In this document: positions 17,441-26,098 of the stretch, piece after piece
Layout: each line of letters opens with the position of its first letter
How positions within the stretch are numbered: position 1 is the first letter of the stretch
Origin: Chitinophagaceae bacterium
GTDB lineage: Bacteria; Bacteroidota; Bacteroidia; Chitinophagales; Chitinophagaceae
Length of the DNA stretch: 64,000 bases
NCBI GenBank assembly: GCA_016719165.1
Contig: JADKAJ010000005.1
Coordinates: forward strand, 279,945-343,944
Reading direction: 5' to 3'
Position numbers and translations under genes: made by a program
Notes under the pieces: model-generated
What the model was told of the DNA's origin: nothing
Seen by the model: only the letters and a program-made list of their open reading frames with translations
The model's database searches: none

Positions 17441-18439
17441 GTGAAATACCTGTTGTACATATTATTATTGTTTGCCAGCCCTGGTTTCTCTCAATCCAGC
17501 CAGATCAGCAAAGAAGAAGAAAACCCGGAAGCATTAGCAAAATGGATCACTGCAGGTTGTACTTCCGACCGGGAAAGGGTAAACAGGATATTCCAATGGA
17601 TCACCGGTAATATTTCTTACAGGGTGAAAACAGGGCAAAATAAAGCTGTTACCGGAACAGCATCACTAAAGTATTCGAATGGCGAAGTGGATGACGATAA
17701 ACCACTGAAACCATTGAATGAAAGGGTAGCTGAAATGGTACTGAAACGAAAAGAAGCCGTTTGTGATGGCTATGCCCGGCTTTTTTCAACCTTGTGTCAA
17801 TACAGCGGAATACGGTCAGAGATTATCGTCGGGTATGCAAGAAGTAATATAAATAAGCCGCTTCCAAAGTTTCGTGTAAACCATACCTGGAATGCTGTTT
17901 TCCTGGAAAATGAATGGCATCTCCTGGATGTGACCTGGGCCAGTGGCTATATATCAAGAAATGAAAATGAGTTTGTCAGGGATTATGATTCCCGGTATTT
18001 ACTTACTCCCCCGGAAGACTTTATCCGCGACCATTATCCGGATGATCCGAGGTGGACCTTACTTCCTGATGCGGAAGTGCCGGAGGAATTCAGGAATTCA
18101 CCATTTAAGCAAAAATCATTTGTAAAGTACAGCATCACCTCATTCAGTCCGGCTGTTGGTGTAATCGAAGCCACAGTGGGTGATACCATTTATCTTGAAC
18201 TGGCAACAGCCGATGCTGACCGGGACAAGCAGATCTCACCGGATATGTCTGTTGATTCAACGATCTTTCAACACTCAGATTCATGGGTGTTTTTAAAACC
18301 AGTGGTGGCAGATAAAGCGCCGTTATTACCCCGGATTTACAAATACGTATACTCTATTGCTTCTGCTGATGTAAAGTGGTTATACTTGCTTTACAATGAC
18401 GATATGGTATTACGTTATAAGCTGTATGTAAAACAATGA
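17441..18439 (+). CDS. Secreted transglutaminase-like protein
   Basis: 332 aa, read from a GTG at 17441 that opens directly into a signal peptide (KYLLYILLLFASPGFSQ). The transglutaminase-like core is visible with the catalytic Cys in KEAVCDGYARLFSTLC, His in FRVNHTWNAVFLE and Asp in WHLLDVTWASG, in the family order Cys-His-Asp. The C-terminal third (about 220-332) is a separate beta-rich domain. Such proteins are often proteases or peptide-crosslink enzymes acting at the cell surface. It follows the LytTR regulator by 41 bp on the same strand and is probably part of the same operon. Confidence 0.85.
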   Translation: MKYLLYILLLFASPGFSQSSQISKEEENPEALAKWITAGCTSDRERVNRIFQWITGNISYRVKTGQNKAVTGTASLKYSNGEVDDDKPLKPLNERVAEMVLKRKEAVCDGYARLFSTLCQYSGIRSEIIVGYARSNINKPLPKFRVNHTWNAVFLENEWHLLDVTWASGYISRNENEFVRDYDSRYLLTPPEDFIRDHYPDDPRWTLLPDAEVPEEFRNSPFKQKSFVKYSITSFSPAVGVIEATVGDTIYLELATADADRDKQISPDMSVDSTIFQHSDSWVFLKPVVADKAPLLPRIYKYVYSIASADVKWLYLLYNDDMVLRYKLYVKQ

Positions 18440-18470
18440 GAAGAGAGGTTGCTGTTAGCAATTGAAATGA

Positions 18471-18887
18471 TCAGTCATATTCCCCGGTCTCCACTATTTC
18501 ACCATAGTTGATCAGTAATTCCGTACCAGCAGAAATATCTGTCAACGCCTCAAAGCATTCTCCGTTGTTTATTGAAATTATGTTGGGTGTTGCTGAATGA
18601 TTGAGATAATTTACGAGATCCATTACTTTAAAACCGTAGTCTGGGACGTAATAATTTTCATCATCATAGAGGCAATACGTTTCTACCAGGTTACGGGAAT
18701 GTTCCGGTAGCTGTTCAATGGCTGCAATCGGTAGCTTTATCCATTCACCGATATTTTTTGAAAAGATATTCCGGCAGCCCTTTGGAATATCCCTTAGCGC
18801 AAATACACCAATCCCGTGAACGGGAGAGGGTTTCAGCACAGCATAAATTTCCTCCGAAAGTTCTTTGAGTAACTCTTCCTTTGTCAT
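18471..18887 (-). CDS. SET-domain protein
   Basis: 138 aa from the ATG at 18887; an upstream in-frame start at 18908 would overlap the next small gene. The three SET-fold motifs are clear: VHGIGVFALRDIPKG near the start, NYLNHSATPN (the NHxxxPN knot) and GTELLINYGE at the end. This is a minimal SET domain without pre- or post-SET regions, and the Cys-rich post-SET zinc site is absent. SET proteins methylate lysines; bacterial substrates are mostly unknown. Confidence 0.86.
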   Translation of the reverse strand: MTKEELLKELSEEIYAVLKPSPVHGIGVFALRDIPKGCRNIFSKNIGEWIKLPIAAIEQLPEHSRNLVETYCLYDDENYYVPDYGFKVMDLVNYLNHSATPNIISINNGECFEALTDISAGTELLINYGEIVETGEYD

Positions 18888-18904
18888 TGTGCAATAAAAT
18901 TGGA

Positions 18905-19054
18905 TCAACTGCCCCGCTGTGAACCTGTATTTTGTTGCTTACTCACAAAGCCAGATTTGGGTTTCTGGATAAATTTAGAGCCCTGGTTGGCGGCCGATTT
19001 ACTTTTGTCTTCTTTCTTTTTTCCTTTCTTGTTCTTTTGATTCAGTAATGACAT
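18905..19054 (-). CDS. Small Lys-rich protein, 49 aa
   Basis: A short frame with ATG at 19054 and TGA at 18905. It begins MSLLNQKNKKGKKKEDKSKS and ends NTGSQRGS. It is extremely basic, with no hydrophobic segment, and has an A-rich leader as is usual in this phylum. It lies 18 bp upstream of the SET gene start on the same strand, so the two may be co-transcribed. A Lys-rich tail protein beside a lysine-methyltransferase-like protein is suggestive but unproven. No family recognised. Confidence 0.55.
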   Translation of the reverse strand: MSLLNQKNKKGKKKEDKSKSAANQGSKFIQKPKSGFVSKQQNTGSQRGS

Positions 19055-19082
19055 AGGAGTATTTTTTTATAAAGATAATTGT

Positions 19083-19575
19083 TTATAAAATCACTTTCTG
19101 CTTTCTTGAAAATCGCATCACTTCTGCATCACCTTTACGGAGGGAGAGGGTCACACTGTCTACCAGCGCATACGTAGTTGTTTTCTTTAATGCTTCCAGG
19201 AATTTTTGCTCACCATCACCGGGACAGGCAATTTTTGTCATTCCCAGTTCTCCGATACTGATGCTGCTGTCAATAATTTTTACAGGACCTGAAAACCTGT
19301 TACAAGCCGTGCTGCCGGTTACCACCCCGTTGGTAAGATCAAAATTAAGATTTGGTTTCTGGCGGGGATATAATTTTGATAAGGCGATTTTTAAATCTGT
19401 TATATTGATTAGATCCCATGAACCATTCAGGGGAGAGGTTGTTACAACGGGTGATGAATCAGTCCCGGGGCTCGCTGATGGCTCATTTAGTGATGCCGCT
19501 TTTTTCGGTTTTGTTGTTATTGCAGGCGGACAGGAATAAAATCGTAAAGAATAAAAAGACAATTACGGGCCTCAT
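19083..19575 (-). pseudogene. META-domain lipoprotein with a frameshift near its N-terminus
   Basis: The frame covering most of the region has only a TTG start at 19562 and no credible signal peptide, but it carries a META/HslJ-like domain: LNGSWDLINI, VTGSTACNRFSG, LGMTKIACPG and EVMRFSRKQ. In another frame, an ATG at 19575 gives a textbook lipoprotein leader, MRPVIVFLFFTILFLSAC, which stops at 19483. The two frames join perfectly if one A is removed from a run of six As (19500-19505), yielding NNNKTEKAASLNEPS. Either the gene is frameshifted or the base count in the homopolymer is wrong. The intact product would be about 164 aa, anchored to a membrane. Confidence 0.8.
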
Positions 19576-19647
19576 CTGATTGTATTTTGATGGCAAAATT
19601 AAAAAGTAAATACAAATTATAAAATGGTAAGTAAAGTTTAAATCGGA

Positions 19648-20175
19648 TCATTTGAAAAGAATGCTTTTCAATATCTTTTTAGCAGTTTCATCATGTGTAT
19701 TAACACCTTTCAGAGCCGTGTAGGTTGCCGTATAAAGTTTTGTATTCCAAAAGCAAAACCATTGAGTGATGCGTACTTCGGTGGAAGTGCCATTTATGTC
19801 ATAAGTGCCGCCATAAATGAGTTCAACAGCATCAGCATTATTCCATTTAAAATAATTTTCTGCCTGGAGATTGAAGTTATCGATGCTTTTCTTTAATGAC
19901 TCAATGACGGTGGATACTACTTCTTTAATTTTTAACTCAGTGCCATAGGCAGCATTGGTTTTTACGCTGATATTGATATTTTCACGAAAATCATCCTTTT
20001 CTCCGTCAGAGGGGGACGTAAAAAAAACTCTTTTTTCTTCCTTGATCTTATTTACCCAACTGGCAGGATATTTGGCTGTAAAGGCAATACCTGTATCTGC
20101 GAATATTTTCCAGGATTGCGCATTAGATACACACGGCAACACAAGGATAAGTAGCAAATAAAAGGTTCGGGTCAT
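19648..20175 (-). CDS. Secreted PsbP-like protein
   Basis: 175 aa. A signal peptide (TFYLLLILVLPCVSNAQ) precedes one domain with the pattern of the PsbP/DUF1795 fold: FTAKYPASWVNKI, RVFFTSPSDGEKDDFRENIN, and a C-terminal TQWFCFWNTKLYTATYTA. Members bind no known common ligand and often act as periplasmic accessory factors. It precedes the META lipoprotein in the same direction with a gap of about 70 bp. Confidence 0.62.
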   Translation of the reverse strand: MTRTFYLLLILVLPCVSNAQSWKIFADTGIAFTAKYPASWVNKIKEEKRVFFTSPSDGEKDDFRENINISVKTNAAYGTELKIKEVVSTVIESLKKSIDNFNLQAENYFKWNNADAVELIYGGTYDINGTSTEVRITQWFCFWNTKLYTATYTALKGVNTHDETAKKILKSILFK

Positions 20176-20307
20176 TAGATTAATATTATTTAAACTTCAA
20201 AGACGAATGTAGTTGTATTTGATCAAAGTTACTATTGAATAAAATACCCGGTGCAGGGGATATCTTTAACGCTTCATTTTGACTTACTTTACACCAAAAT
20301 CTTAGAT

Positions 20308-21135
20308 ATGAGACAACTCTTTTTTGCTTCCATTTTGGTGATGACATCTTTACTTTCTAATGCGCAGCCAGCCAGTGCCCTTAAAAAACTCAAAAAGGGA
20401 ATAACCCTGAAAGTGGCAAGGTCGGAAAGTGATGAAATGCCCGGCACCAGGGGAGCATCAGTAGCCTGGCATCCGGGGTTGAAAAGATATTATGCTGCCA
20501 TGGCAGGTAATGTGGGGTATCCATTATCTGTTTTTGATGCAACAGGAAAAAGGGTTTCTCCCGATAGCCTGAATTGCGAGGCCGATGTAAGGGGATTATG
20601 GTATAACCCTGTGGCTAAAACAATCCAGGGCAATGCGTATGGTGATGGCGGGTGGTTCAGCTATAAACTCGATGCAAAAGGTATGGTGAAGGAGGTCGAA
20701 AGCCTGATGGAAGAAATGACACAACCGAATGAGCAGTCTGTCGGGGCCTATAATCCTGTAGCAGCACAGGTGCTTTTCCTGGATGGGAGCAAAGTGTTTT
20801 TTTATAATATGAATGATGGGTTGTCTGAAGATTTTGTAAATATCCATTGGGGCCGTACAAAAGCAGAAGGAGCTTCTGAGGAAGAGGATGAAACAGTGAC
20901 ACCGGTTAGTTATAATACATCGCTTGTTTTTACGGGTAGCAAAGGGGCTGAACTGGGCTTTTTAAATATTGATGAAAACCAGATTGAGCTCTACAATATT
21001 GAGGATGGATTCCTTACCAGGAAATTACAATTGCCGGAAGGGACTGCCAGTTACCAGTCTTTCAATTTTGCCTTTAGTAATGGGATGTACTGGTTATTTA
21101 ATATTGAGACCAGGACATGGACCAGCTATAAATAA
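20308..21135 (+). CDS. Secreted beta-propeller-like protein of unknown function
   Basis: 275 aa from the ATG at 20308, which starts a signal peptide (RQLFFASILVMTSLLSNAQ); an upstream ATG at 20251 would add 19 poorly hydrophobic residues. The rest has repeating beta-strand patterns of about 35-45 residues (VAWHPGLKRYYAAMAGNVG, VRGLWYNPVAKTIQGNAYG, SVGAYNPVAAQVLFLDG), compatible with a small propeller. An acidic patch (GASEEEDETV) lies near residue 205. No family is recognised. A hairpin terminator follows. Confidence 0.6.
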   Translation: MRQLFFASILVMTSLLSNAQPASALKKLKKGITLKVARSESDEMPGTRGASVAWHPGLKRYYAAMAGNVGYPLSVFDATGKRVSPDSLNCEADVRGLWYNPVAKTIQGNAYGDGGWFSYKLDAKGMVKEVESLMEEMTQPNEQSVGAYNPVAAQVLFLDGSKVFFYNMNDGLSEDFVNIHWGRTKAEGASEEEDETVTPVSYNTSLVFTGSKGAELGFLNIDENQIELYNIEDGFLTRKLQLPEGTASYQSFNFAFSNGMYWLFNIETRTWTSYK

Positions 21136-21158
21136 TTAATTTATCATGGTTTTTAATA

Positions 21159-21183
21159 AAGTCCCTGTTCAAAACGGGGACTT
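21159..21183 (+). terminator. Hairpin terminator after the propeller-like gene
   Basis: An 11-bp stem (21159-21169 with 21173-21183, one T-G pair) with a CAA loop. The following GTTATAT is a poor T-tract, so efficiency is uncertain. Confidence 0.5.
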
Positions 21184-21257
21184 GTTATATACGGCAATTA
21201 TTACACCCGAATTTAATTAGTTTAGTCCTTTGTTTTTCAACTCCACAATATTTCTCT

Positions 21258-21761
21258 ATGATCACGGCCGTTGAATTAGTCAATAGGTTTAATATGATGC
21301 CTCATCCGGAGGGAGGTTATTATGCACGAACGTATTCCTCTTCCGGTTTTGTGCCGGTAAATGTTCTGCCCGGAGGTTTTTCAGGAAGCCGGCCATTTTC
21401 AACGGCTATTTATTTCCTGCTGGAGAAAGGGAATTTTTCAGCATTTCACCGGATAAAAAGTGATGAATGCTGGCACTTTTATACCGGTCAGTGTTTGCTA
21501 ATATATGTTATCGATCCCCGGGGAGTATTGACAACTATTAAGTTGGGGACAACTATTAATGAAGGCGAAACTTTTCAATTTGTTGTGCCTGCGGGTTGCT
21601 GGTTTGCCAGTGAACCAGCTCCATCATCATCATTTTCATTTGTAGGATGTACAGTAGCACCCGGTTTTGATTTTGAAGATTTTGAACTGGCTTACACAAA
21701 TGAACTTGTTAAATTATATCCGCAGCACCAATCACTAATTAAAAGACTCTGCCGTCAATGA
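21258..21761 (+). CDS. DUF985/cupin_5-family protein
   Basis: 167 aa, full length. Signature segments of this small cupin family are MPHPEGGYYARTYSS, STAIYFLLEKGNFSAFHRIKSDECWHFY (given here in part), VVPAGCWFASEP and VGCTVAPGFDFEDFELA. The metal-binding histidines expected for a cupin lie in the HRIKSDECWHFY region. No enzymatic function is established for the family. It converges on the two universal stress genes. Confidence 0.88.
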   Translation: MITAVELVNRFNMMPHPEGGYYARTYSSSGFVPVNVLPGGFSGSRPFSTAIYFLLEKGNFSAFHRIKSDECWHFYTGQCLLIYVIDPRGVLTTIKLGTTINEGETFQFVVPAGCWFASEPAPSSSFSFVGCTVAPGFDFEDFELAYTNELVKLYPQHQSLIKRLCRQ

Positions 21762-21779
21762 CATTTTTATTCAATTGTG

Positions 21780-22634
21780 CTATCCGGGTTTCTTAAAACT
21801 TAACAAAGGAACTTTTAAAGTATGAACCATATCTTCCGTTTTACTGCCGATAATTAGCTTATCCCATAAGCTTTTTTCTTTAGTAAACATTGTCAGCCAT
21901 TCGGGTTGATGTTCCTGCATATAATGCCGGATCTGTTTTAAAAGAGGAATAGTCAGATCGGCTTTTTCTTTTACGAATTTTATATGCTGGTATTGATTAT
22001 TCTTAATTATGATGTTTGCCTCTTCCTCTGTTATTTTTCTTTCATTCTGGCCATAATCAAAATGAAGTACATTAATTCCTGCATGCAGGCTATGGGCAAA
22101 AGGAATAATTCTCTTTAATTCCGCCGGAAGATTTTCTAAATCTGAGGCATAAAGAATTGTTTTTACCGGAGTGTATTCATACTGTTCAGGAATGGCCAGA
22201 ACAGGTATATCCGATTTGGTAATCATATTGGATGTGTTGGACCCAAAGAAAAATTTTTTAATGCCGGAAGTGCCATGAGTACCCATTATAACCAGTTCGG
22301 CGTCCTGCTCTTTTGCTACAGCTATTATTTTTTCAACCACCAGTGGGTTATATTCCGCTTTTGTTTTGATTCTTTCCGCAGAGAAGGTGATAGGTAATGA
22401 TTGTAAAAGAGTATTCACTTCATCTTTAAGGGCTGCTGTTTTTTCTTCCCCGTCTTTCGCTATTAATTTTTCCATTTCCTGTTCAGTTGCAGCAGCTGCA
22501 AGTGTATAGGGTGATTCATGCAAAACATGATAAATGTATAACTGTGACTCAAATAGCTTTCCCAGTTCCAGTGCATAAGCAAGTGCCTTCCTGGCATTTG
22601 CTGAGAAATCGAATGGAATCAGTATTGTTTTCAT
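21780..22634 (-). CDS. Universal stress protein, tandem-domain type
   Basis: 284 aa, two UspA-like halves. Domain 1 (about 1-145) opens MKTILIPFDFSANARKALAY and has the ATP-binding pattern GTHG-x9-GS (GTHGTSGIKKFFFGSNTSNM). Domain 2 (about 155-284) keeps the fold but lacks this loop, so it is probably non-nucleotide-binding. Family members are small cytoplasmic proteins raised under starvation and other stress. The adjacent gene is a paralogue with the same layout, suggesting an old tandem duplication. Confidence 0.9.
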   Translation of the reverse strand: MKTILIPFDFSANARKALAYALELGKLFESQLYIYHVLHESPYTLAAAATEQEMEKLIAKDGEEKTAALKDEVNTLLQSLPITFSAERIKTKAEYNPLVVEKIIAVAKEQDAELVIMGTHGTSGIKKFFFGSNTSNMITKSDIPVLAIPEQYEYTPVKTILYASDLENLPAELKRIIPFAHSLHAGINVLHFDYGQNERKITEEEANIIIKNNQYQHIKFVKEKADLTIPLLKQIRHYMQEHQPEWLTMFTKEKSLWDKLIIGSKTEDMVHTLKVPLLSFKKPG

Positions 22635-22663
22635 GTCAATATGTGTTTATGGATACCCATCAA

Positions 22664-23509
22664 TTATTTAACCGGTATAGCCAGTATGGGAACTTTTGAA
22701 TGATAGCTCATCTTCCGGGTGATGCTCCTGTTGAAAATGCTGCCGATAAAACTTCTTTTATGGGTTGTCATTGCCAGCAAATCGATTTTGTTTTTACTTA
22801 TATGTTCATTTATACTGTCTTCGAAATAGCGGCCGGATAAATGCTCCGCTTTTATTACCAGCTTGCTGAATTTTCTTCTCAGTTTTTCCTCTGCTAACTT
22901 CACTTCTTTTGCATCTTCCAGGTAGTCCGAAGCCGCTGCATTATCCTCATCCGTAAACACAGTTATGTTTACTTCCGCATTAAAAATAGTTGCCATGTCA
23001 AAGACGGGGTTGAGAAGGTCAGATACTTCATCAAAACGATTGATGGCAAGCAACAGTTTTGCAGGCGGACTCCAATCGTACTCAAGCGGTATTGCTAATA
23101 CCGGAACAATGCTTTTACTGATTACTGATGCAGTTCGGCTTCCGAATATTTTATCTTTTATTCCGGAAATACCCAACGTACCCATTATGATCAGGTCCAC
23201 ATTATGTTCTTCGGCAGCCACAAGTATTGTATCATTAATTGGGCCGCTGTAAAGTTGTATGTTTACAAGTACCTGTTCTGTCTCTTCAATGCTTCTTCTC
23301 AGAATTTCGAGTTTATCAAATGCCGCATCGGTTATTGCCTTATTGTATTCTCTCTCCGGGATTGCACTTTCCATGTATAAAGTATCTAAATGATCGCAGG
23401 CATGGATAAGATAAATTGTTGCCTCGTTCAATTTTGCTATTTGCACAGCATAATCTATGGCTCTGTCTGCATTGAGAGAAAAGTCTGTTGGGACAAGGAT
23501 TTTTTTCAT
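22664..23509 (-). CDS. Universal stress protein, second tandem-domain copy
   Basis: 281 aa, same organisation as its neighbour: MKKILVPTDFSLNADRAIDY starts the first UspA domain, whose nucleotide loop is GTLG-x9-GS (GTLGISGIKDKIFGSRTASV). The second half contains LLAMTTHKRSFIGSIF and ends HSKVPILAIPVK without an intact ATP loop. It lies 29 bp upstream of the other usp gene on the same strand, so the pair is an operon. It is transcribed divergently from glnS. Confidence 0.9.
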   Translation of the reverse strand: MKKILVPTDFSLNADRAIDYAVQIAKLNEATIYLIHACDHLDTLYMESAIPEREYNKAITDAAFDKLEILRRSIEETEQVLVNIQLYSGPINDTILVAAEEHNVDLIIMGTLGISGIKDKIFGSRTASVISKSIVPVLAIPLEYDWSPPAKLLLAINRFDEVSDLLNPVFDMATIFNAEVNITVFTDEDNAAASDYLEDAKEVKLAEEKLRRKFSKLVIKAEHLSGRYFEDSINEHISKNKIDLLAMTTHKRSFIGSIFNRSITRKMSYHSKVPILAIPVK

Positions 23510-23734
23510 CGGTTGTAAGTTTTACTTGAGGCAATTTGCCGTTATTAGAGGGCAATATCTATGACTGACCTCATTGATCATGCTGATTTTTAGTGATTTT
23601 TTATTCTAAGGGTTGGTCGCCCGTATAAAGCTGTGTTTTTTTATAAATAGCCTCGTTGTTCATTTGCTGCGTTTGCTATACAATTTACCTCTTTATGCAG
23701 ATATAAACAGGCCTTATACTCTCTTCAGAATTCG

Positions 23735-23742
23735 TATCTTTA
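23735..23742 (+). promoter_or_regulatory. Candidate -7 box for glnS
   Basis: TATCTTTA lies 21 bp before the glnS ATG. This form recurs upstream of other genes here (e.g. 58227-58234). The -33 element is not clear. Confidence 0.35.
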
Positions 23743-23762
23743 TGCTTTATTTTAAAAGAGTT

Positions 23763-25424
23763 ATGTCAGAAGAACGCAGTTTGAATTTTCTCGAGGAAAT
23801 AATTGAAGAAGACCTCAAAAACGGGAAGTATAAAAGTATTGTAACCCGATTTCCCCCGGAACCCAATGGTTACCTGCATATAGGCCATGCATCAAGCATC
23901 TGCCTGAACTTTGGGCTTACCCAAAAGTATCCCGGATATACCAATCTCAGGTTTGATGATACCAACCCGGTAACAGAGGAAACGGAGTATGTAGAAAGTA
24001 TAAAGGAAGATGTAAAATGGCTTGGATTTGAGTGGAAGCATGAACGATTTGCAAGCGATTACTTCGACACTTTATATGAGTACGCCTTAAAACTGATCGA
24101 CAAGGGCCTTGCATATGTTGATGATAGTACGGCTGAAGAAATGGCGGTAATGAAAGGATCGCCTACCGAACCGGGAAAGGATAGTATTTACCGGGACAGG
24201 ACGATTGCCGAGAACAGGGATCTGTTTGTACGGATGAAAAATGGGGAGTACCCGGACGGAAGCAGGACGTTAAGGGCGAAGATCGATATGGCACATATCA
24301 ATATGCTCATGCGGGATCCCATTCTGTACCGGATCAAGCATGCTCATCACCATCGTACAGGTGATAAATGGTGCATATACCCGATGTATGATTTCGCACA
24401 TGGTCAAAGTGATTCGATTGAAGAAATAACACATTCTATCTGTACCCTGGAGTTTGTACCCCACCGGGAGTTATACGACTGGCTTATTGAAAAATTAGAA
24501 ATCTATCCGTCCCGCCAGTATGAGTTTGCCAGAAGGAATATCAACTATACAGTTACCAGCAAAAGAAAACTGCTGCAATTAGTAAATGAAAACCATGTTA
24601 CTGGCTGGGATGATCCTAGGATGCCGACCATCAGTGGATTACGACGCAGGGGGTATACACCGGATAGCATCCGTGAGTTTTGTGACAGGATAGGAGTGGC
24701 CAAACGGGAAAATATGGTGGATGTCGGGTTGCTTGAGTTTTGTGTCAGGGAACATTTAAACAGGATAGCTCTGCGAAGAATGGTTGTTTTTGATCCATTG
24801 AAAGTGGTGATAACAAACTATACCGGGGAGGAAGAAATATTGCATAGTGAAAATAATCCTGAAGATGAAAAGGGGGGGACAAGGGAAATCCCGTTTAGTG
24901 CTGAACTGTATATCGAAAAGGAGGATTTTATGGAAAATCCCCCAAAGAAATATTTTCGGTTAGCACCGGGTCAGATGGTTCGTCTTAAAAGTGCTTATAT
25001 TATTAAATGTGACGAAGTGATAAAAGATGCTGCCGGTACTATTGCAGAAGTTCGTTGCACCTATATTCCTGAAAGTAAAAGTGGTTCGGATACAAGCGGT
25101 ATCAATGTGAAGGGAACATTGCACTGGGTGAGTGTAAAGCATGCAATCAATGCAGAAGTTCGTCTATATGACCGTCTTTTTAAAGTAGAAGATCCGACAG
25201 ATGAAGAAGGCGATTTTAAAGAATACCTGAACCCCGGATCATTGGAAATTTTGTCCACAGCATATGCTGAACCTGTATTGAAAAATGCTACACTTGAAGA
25301 ACGTTATCAATTTATCCGAAAGGGATACTTTGTACTGGATAAAGAATCTGCGCCTGGTAAACTGGTATTCAACAAAACTGTTGGATTAAAAGATGCATGG
25401 GCTAAAGAAGTAAAGAAGAGTTAA
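23763..25424 (+). CDS. glnS: Glutaminyl-tRNA synthetase
   Basis: 553 aa from the ATG at 23763, matching the usual length; an in-frame extension of 50 residues upstream is hydrophobic and unlike any synthetase. Class I signatures are PPEPNGYLHIGHAS (HIGH at 39-42) and VTSKRKL (264-270, the KMSKS equivalent). NLRFDDTNP and the C-terminal anticodon-binding beta-barrels (KYFRLAPGQMVRL, HWVSVKHAI) complete the family layout. It charges tRNA-Gln directly, so the organism need not depend on the Glu-tRNA amidotransferase for this tRNA. A strong terminator follows. Confidence 0.95.
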   Translation: MSEERSLNFLEEIIEEDLKNGKYKSIVTRFPPEPNGYLHIGHASSICLNFGLTQKYPGYTNLRFDDTNPVTEETEYVESIKEDVKWLGFEWKHERFASDYFDTLYEYALKLIDKGLAYVDDSTAEEMAVMKGSPTEPGKDSIYRDRTIAENRDLFVRMKNGEYPDGSRTLRAKIDMAHINMLMRDPILYRIKHAHHHRTGDKWCIYPMYDFAHGQSDSIEEITHSICTLEFVPHRELYDWLIEKLEIYPSRQYEFARRNINYTVTSKRKLLQLVNENHVTGWDDPRMPTISGLRRRGYTPDSIREFCDRIGVAKRENMVDVGLLEFCVREHLNRIALRRMVVFDPLKVVITNYTGEEEILHSENNPEDEKGGTREIPFSAELYIEKEDFMENPPKKYFRLAPGQMVRLKSAYIIKCDEVIKDAAGTIAEVRCTYIPESKSGSDTSGINVKGTLHWVSVKHAINAEVRLYDRLFKVEDPTDEEGDFKEYLNPGSLEILSTAYAEPVLKNATLEERYQFIRKGYFVLDKESAPGKLVFNKTVGLKDAWAKEVKKS

Positions 25425-25461
25425 TTAATGTAAATACAAACAATAATTAAGTGAAATCTTT

Positions 25462-25491
25462 AAAGCGTCTGATAAGACGCTTTATCTTTTT
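25462..25491 (+). terminator. Intrinsic terminator after glnS
   Basis: Perfect 9-bp stem AAAGCGTCT/AGACGCTTT (25462-25470, 25475-25483) with a GATA loop, followed by ATCTTTTT. Confidence 0.85.
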
Positions 25492-25642
25492 CAGGTGTTT
25501 CCACAAACAATTCACATAGTGGATACAGGATCATAATCTGTACAGGGTTGCCTCCATTTCTGAAATCAATCATGTTCTGGAATGACTATGGTCAGTTGAT
25601 TTAATGAAAAGTGAAAATAAATTTGATTAAAAGAAATCAAAT

Positions 25643-26023
25643 ATGAGCTATACAAATATTACCCGAATAGGAACCGATCATACTATCTGGCAAAAAGGCT
25701 TTGGATTTTATAAAGATGAGCTTGATATAATGGAGAGCCGTTTATCAGAAGTTGCCTTGAAGAATACGACATTTGAAGCACGGCAGGGGGTTGAACATTT
25801 TCAAAACCAGTTTATTGTTCAGCGGAATAATATTGATGAATTGAAACATGAAGTGAACCTGTATGTTGAAAAATTAGGAAAAGATGCCCAGCAACATGGC
25901 GGACGTATGGAAACTGCAATGATTGCTGAACATACGGCTCTGCATGAAAAATATGAAGATTTTGAAAGGGTTATGAATATTTTACGACACGAATTCAATG
26001 AGTACCTGAGCAAGTGGATGTAG
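25643..26023 (+). CDS. Small all-helical protein of unknown function
   Basis: 126 aa. It is predicted to be almost entirely alpha-helical and probably coiled-coil, with heptad-like spacing through DELDIMESRLSEVALKN and ERVMNILRHEFNEYLSKW. The Glu/Lys content is high and there is no signal peptide or membrane segment. The gene has its own leader after the glnS terminator and is followed by a strong terminator, so it is monocistronic. No family recognised. Confidence 0.6.
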   Translation: MSYTNITRIGTDHTIWQKGFGFYKDELDIMESRLSEVALKNTTFEARQGVEHFQNQFIVQRNNIDELKHEVNLYVEKLGKDAQQHGGRMETAMIAEHTALHEKYEDFERVMNILRHEFNEYLSKWM

Positions 26024-26051
26024 GCAATTTCTGACTTGCAGGTATTGGATG

Positions 26052-26079
26052 GCGGGATGGGAACTTCATCCCGCTTTTT
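26052..26079 (+). terminator. Intrinsic terminator after the 126-aa helical protein
   Basis: GCGGGATG/CATCCCGC stem (26052-26059 and 26067-26074) with a 7-nt loop, then TTTTTA. Confidence 0.85.
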
Positions 26080-26098
26080 ATTGTTGGATCAATGCCGT

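Noticed and set aside
19498..19505. Programmed -1 frameshifting at the A6 run in the META gene
   Set aside because: An A AAA AAG heptamer exists, but its codon phase is wrong for -1 slippage; joining the frames needs +1. Programmed shifting is not supported.
23613..23762. A 50-residue N-terminal extension on GlnRS
   Set aside because: It is hydrophobic, unlike the family, and a normal start is at 23763 with a candidate -7 box inside the extension.
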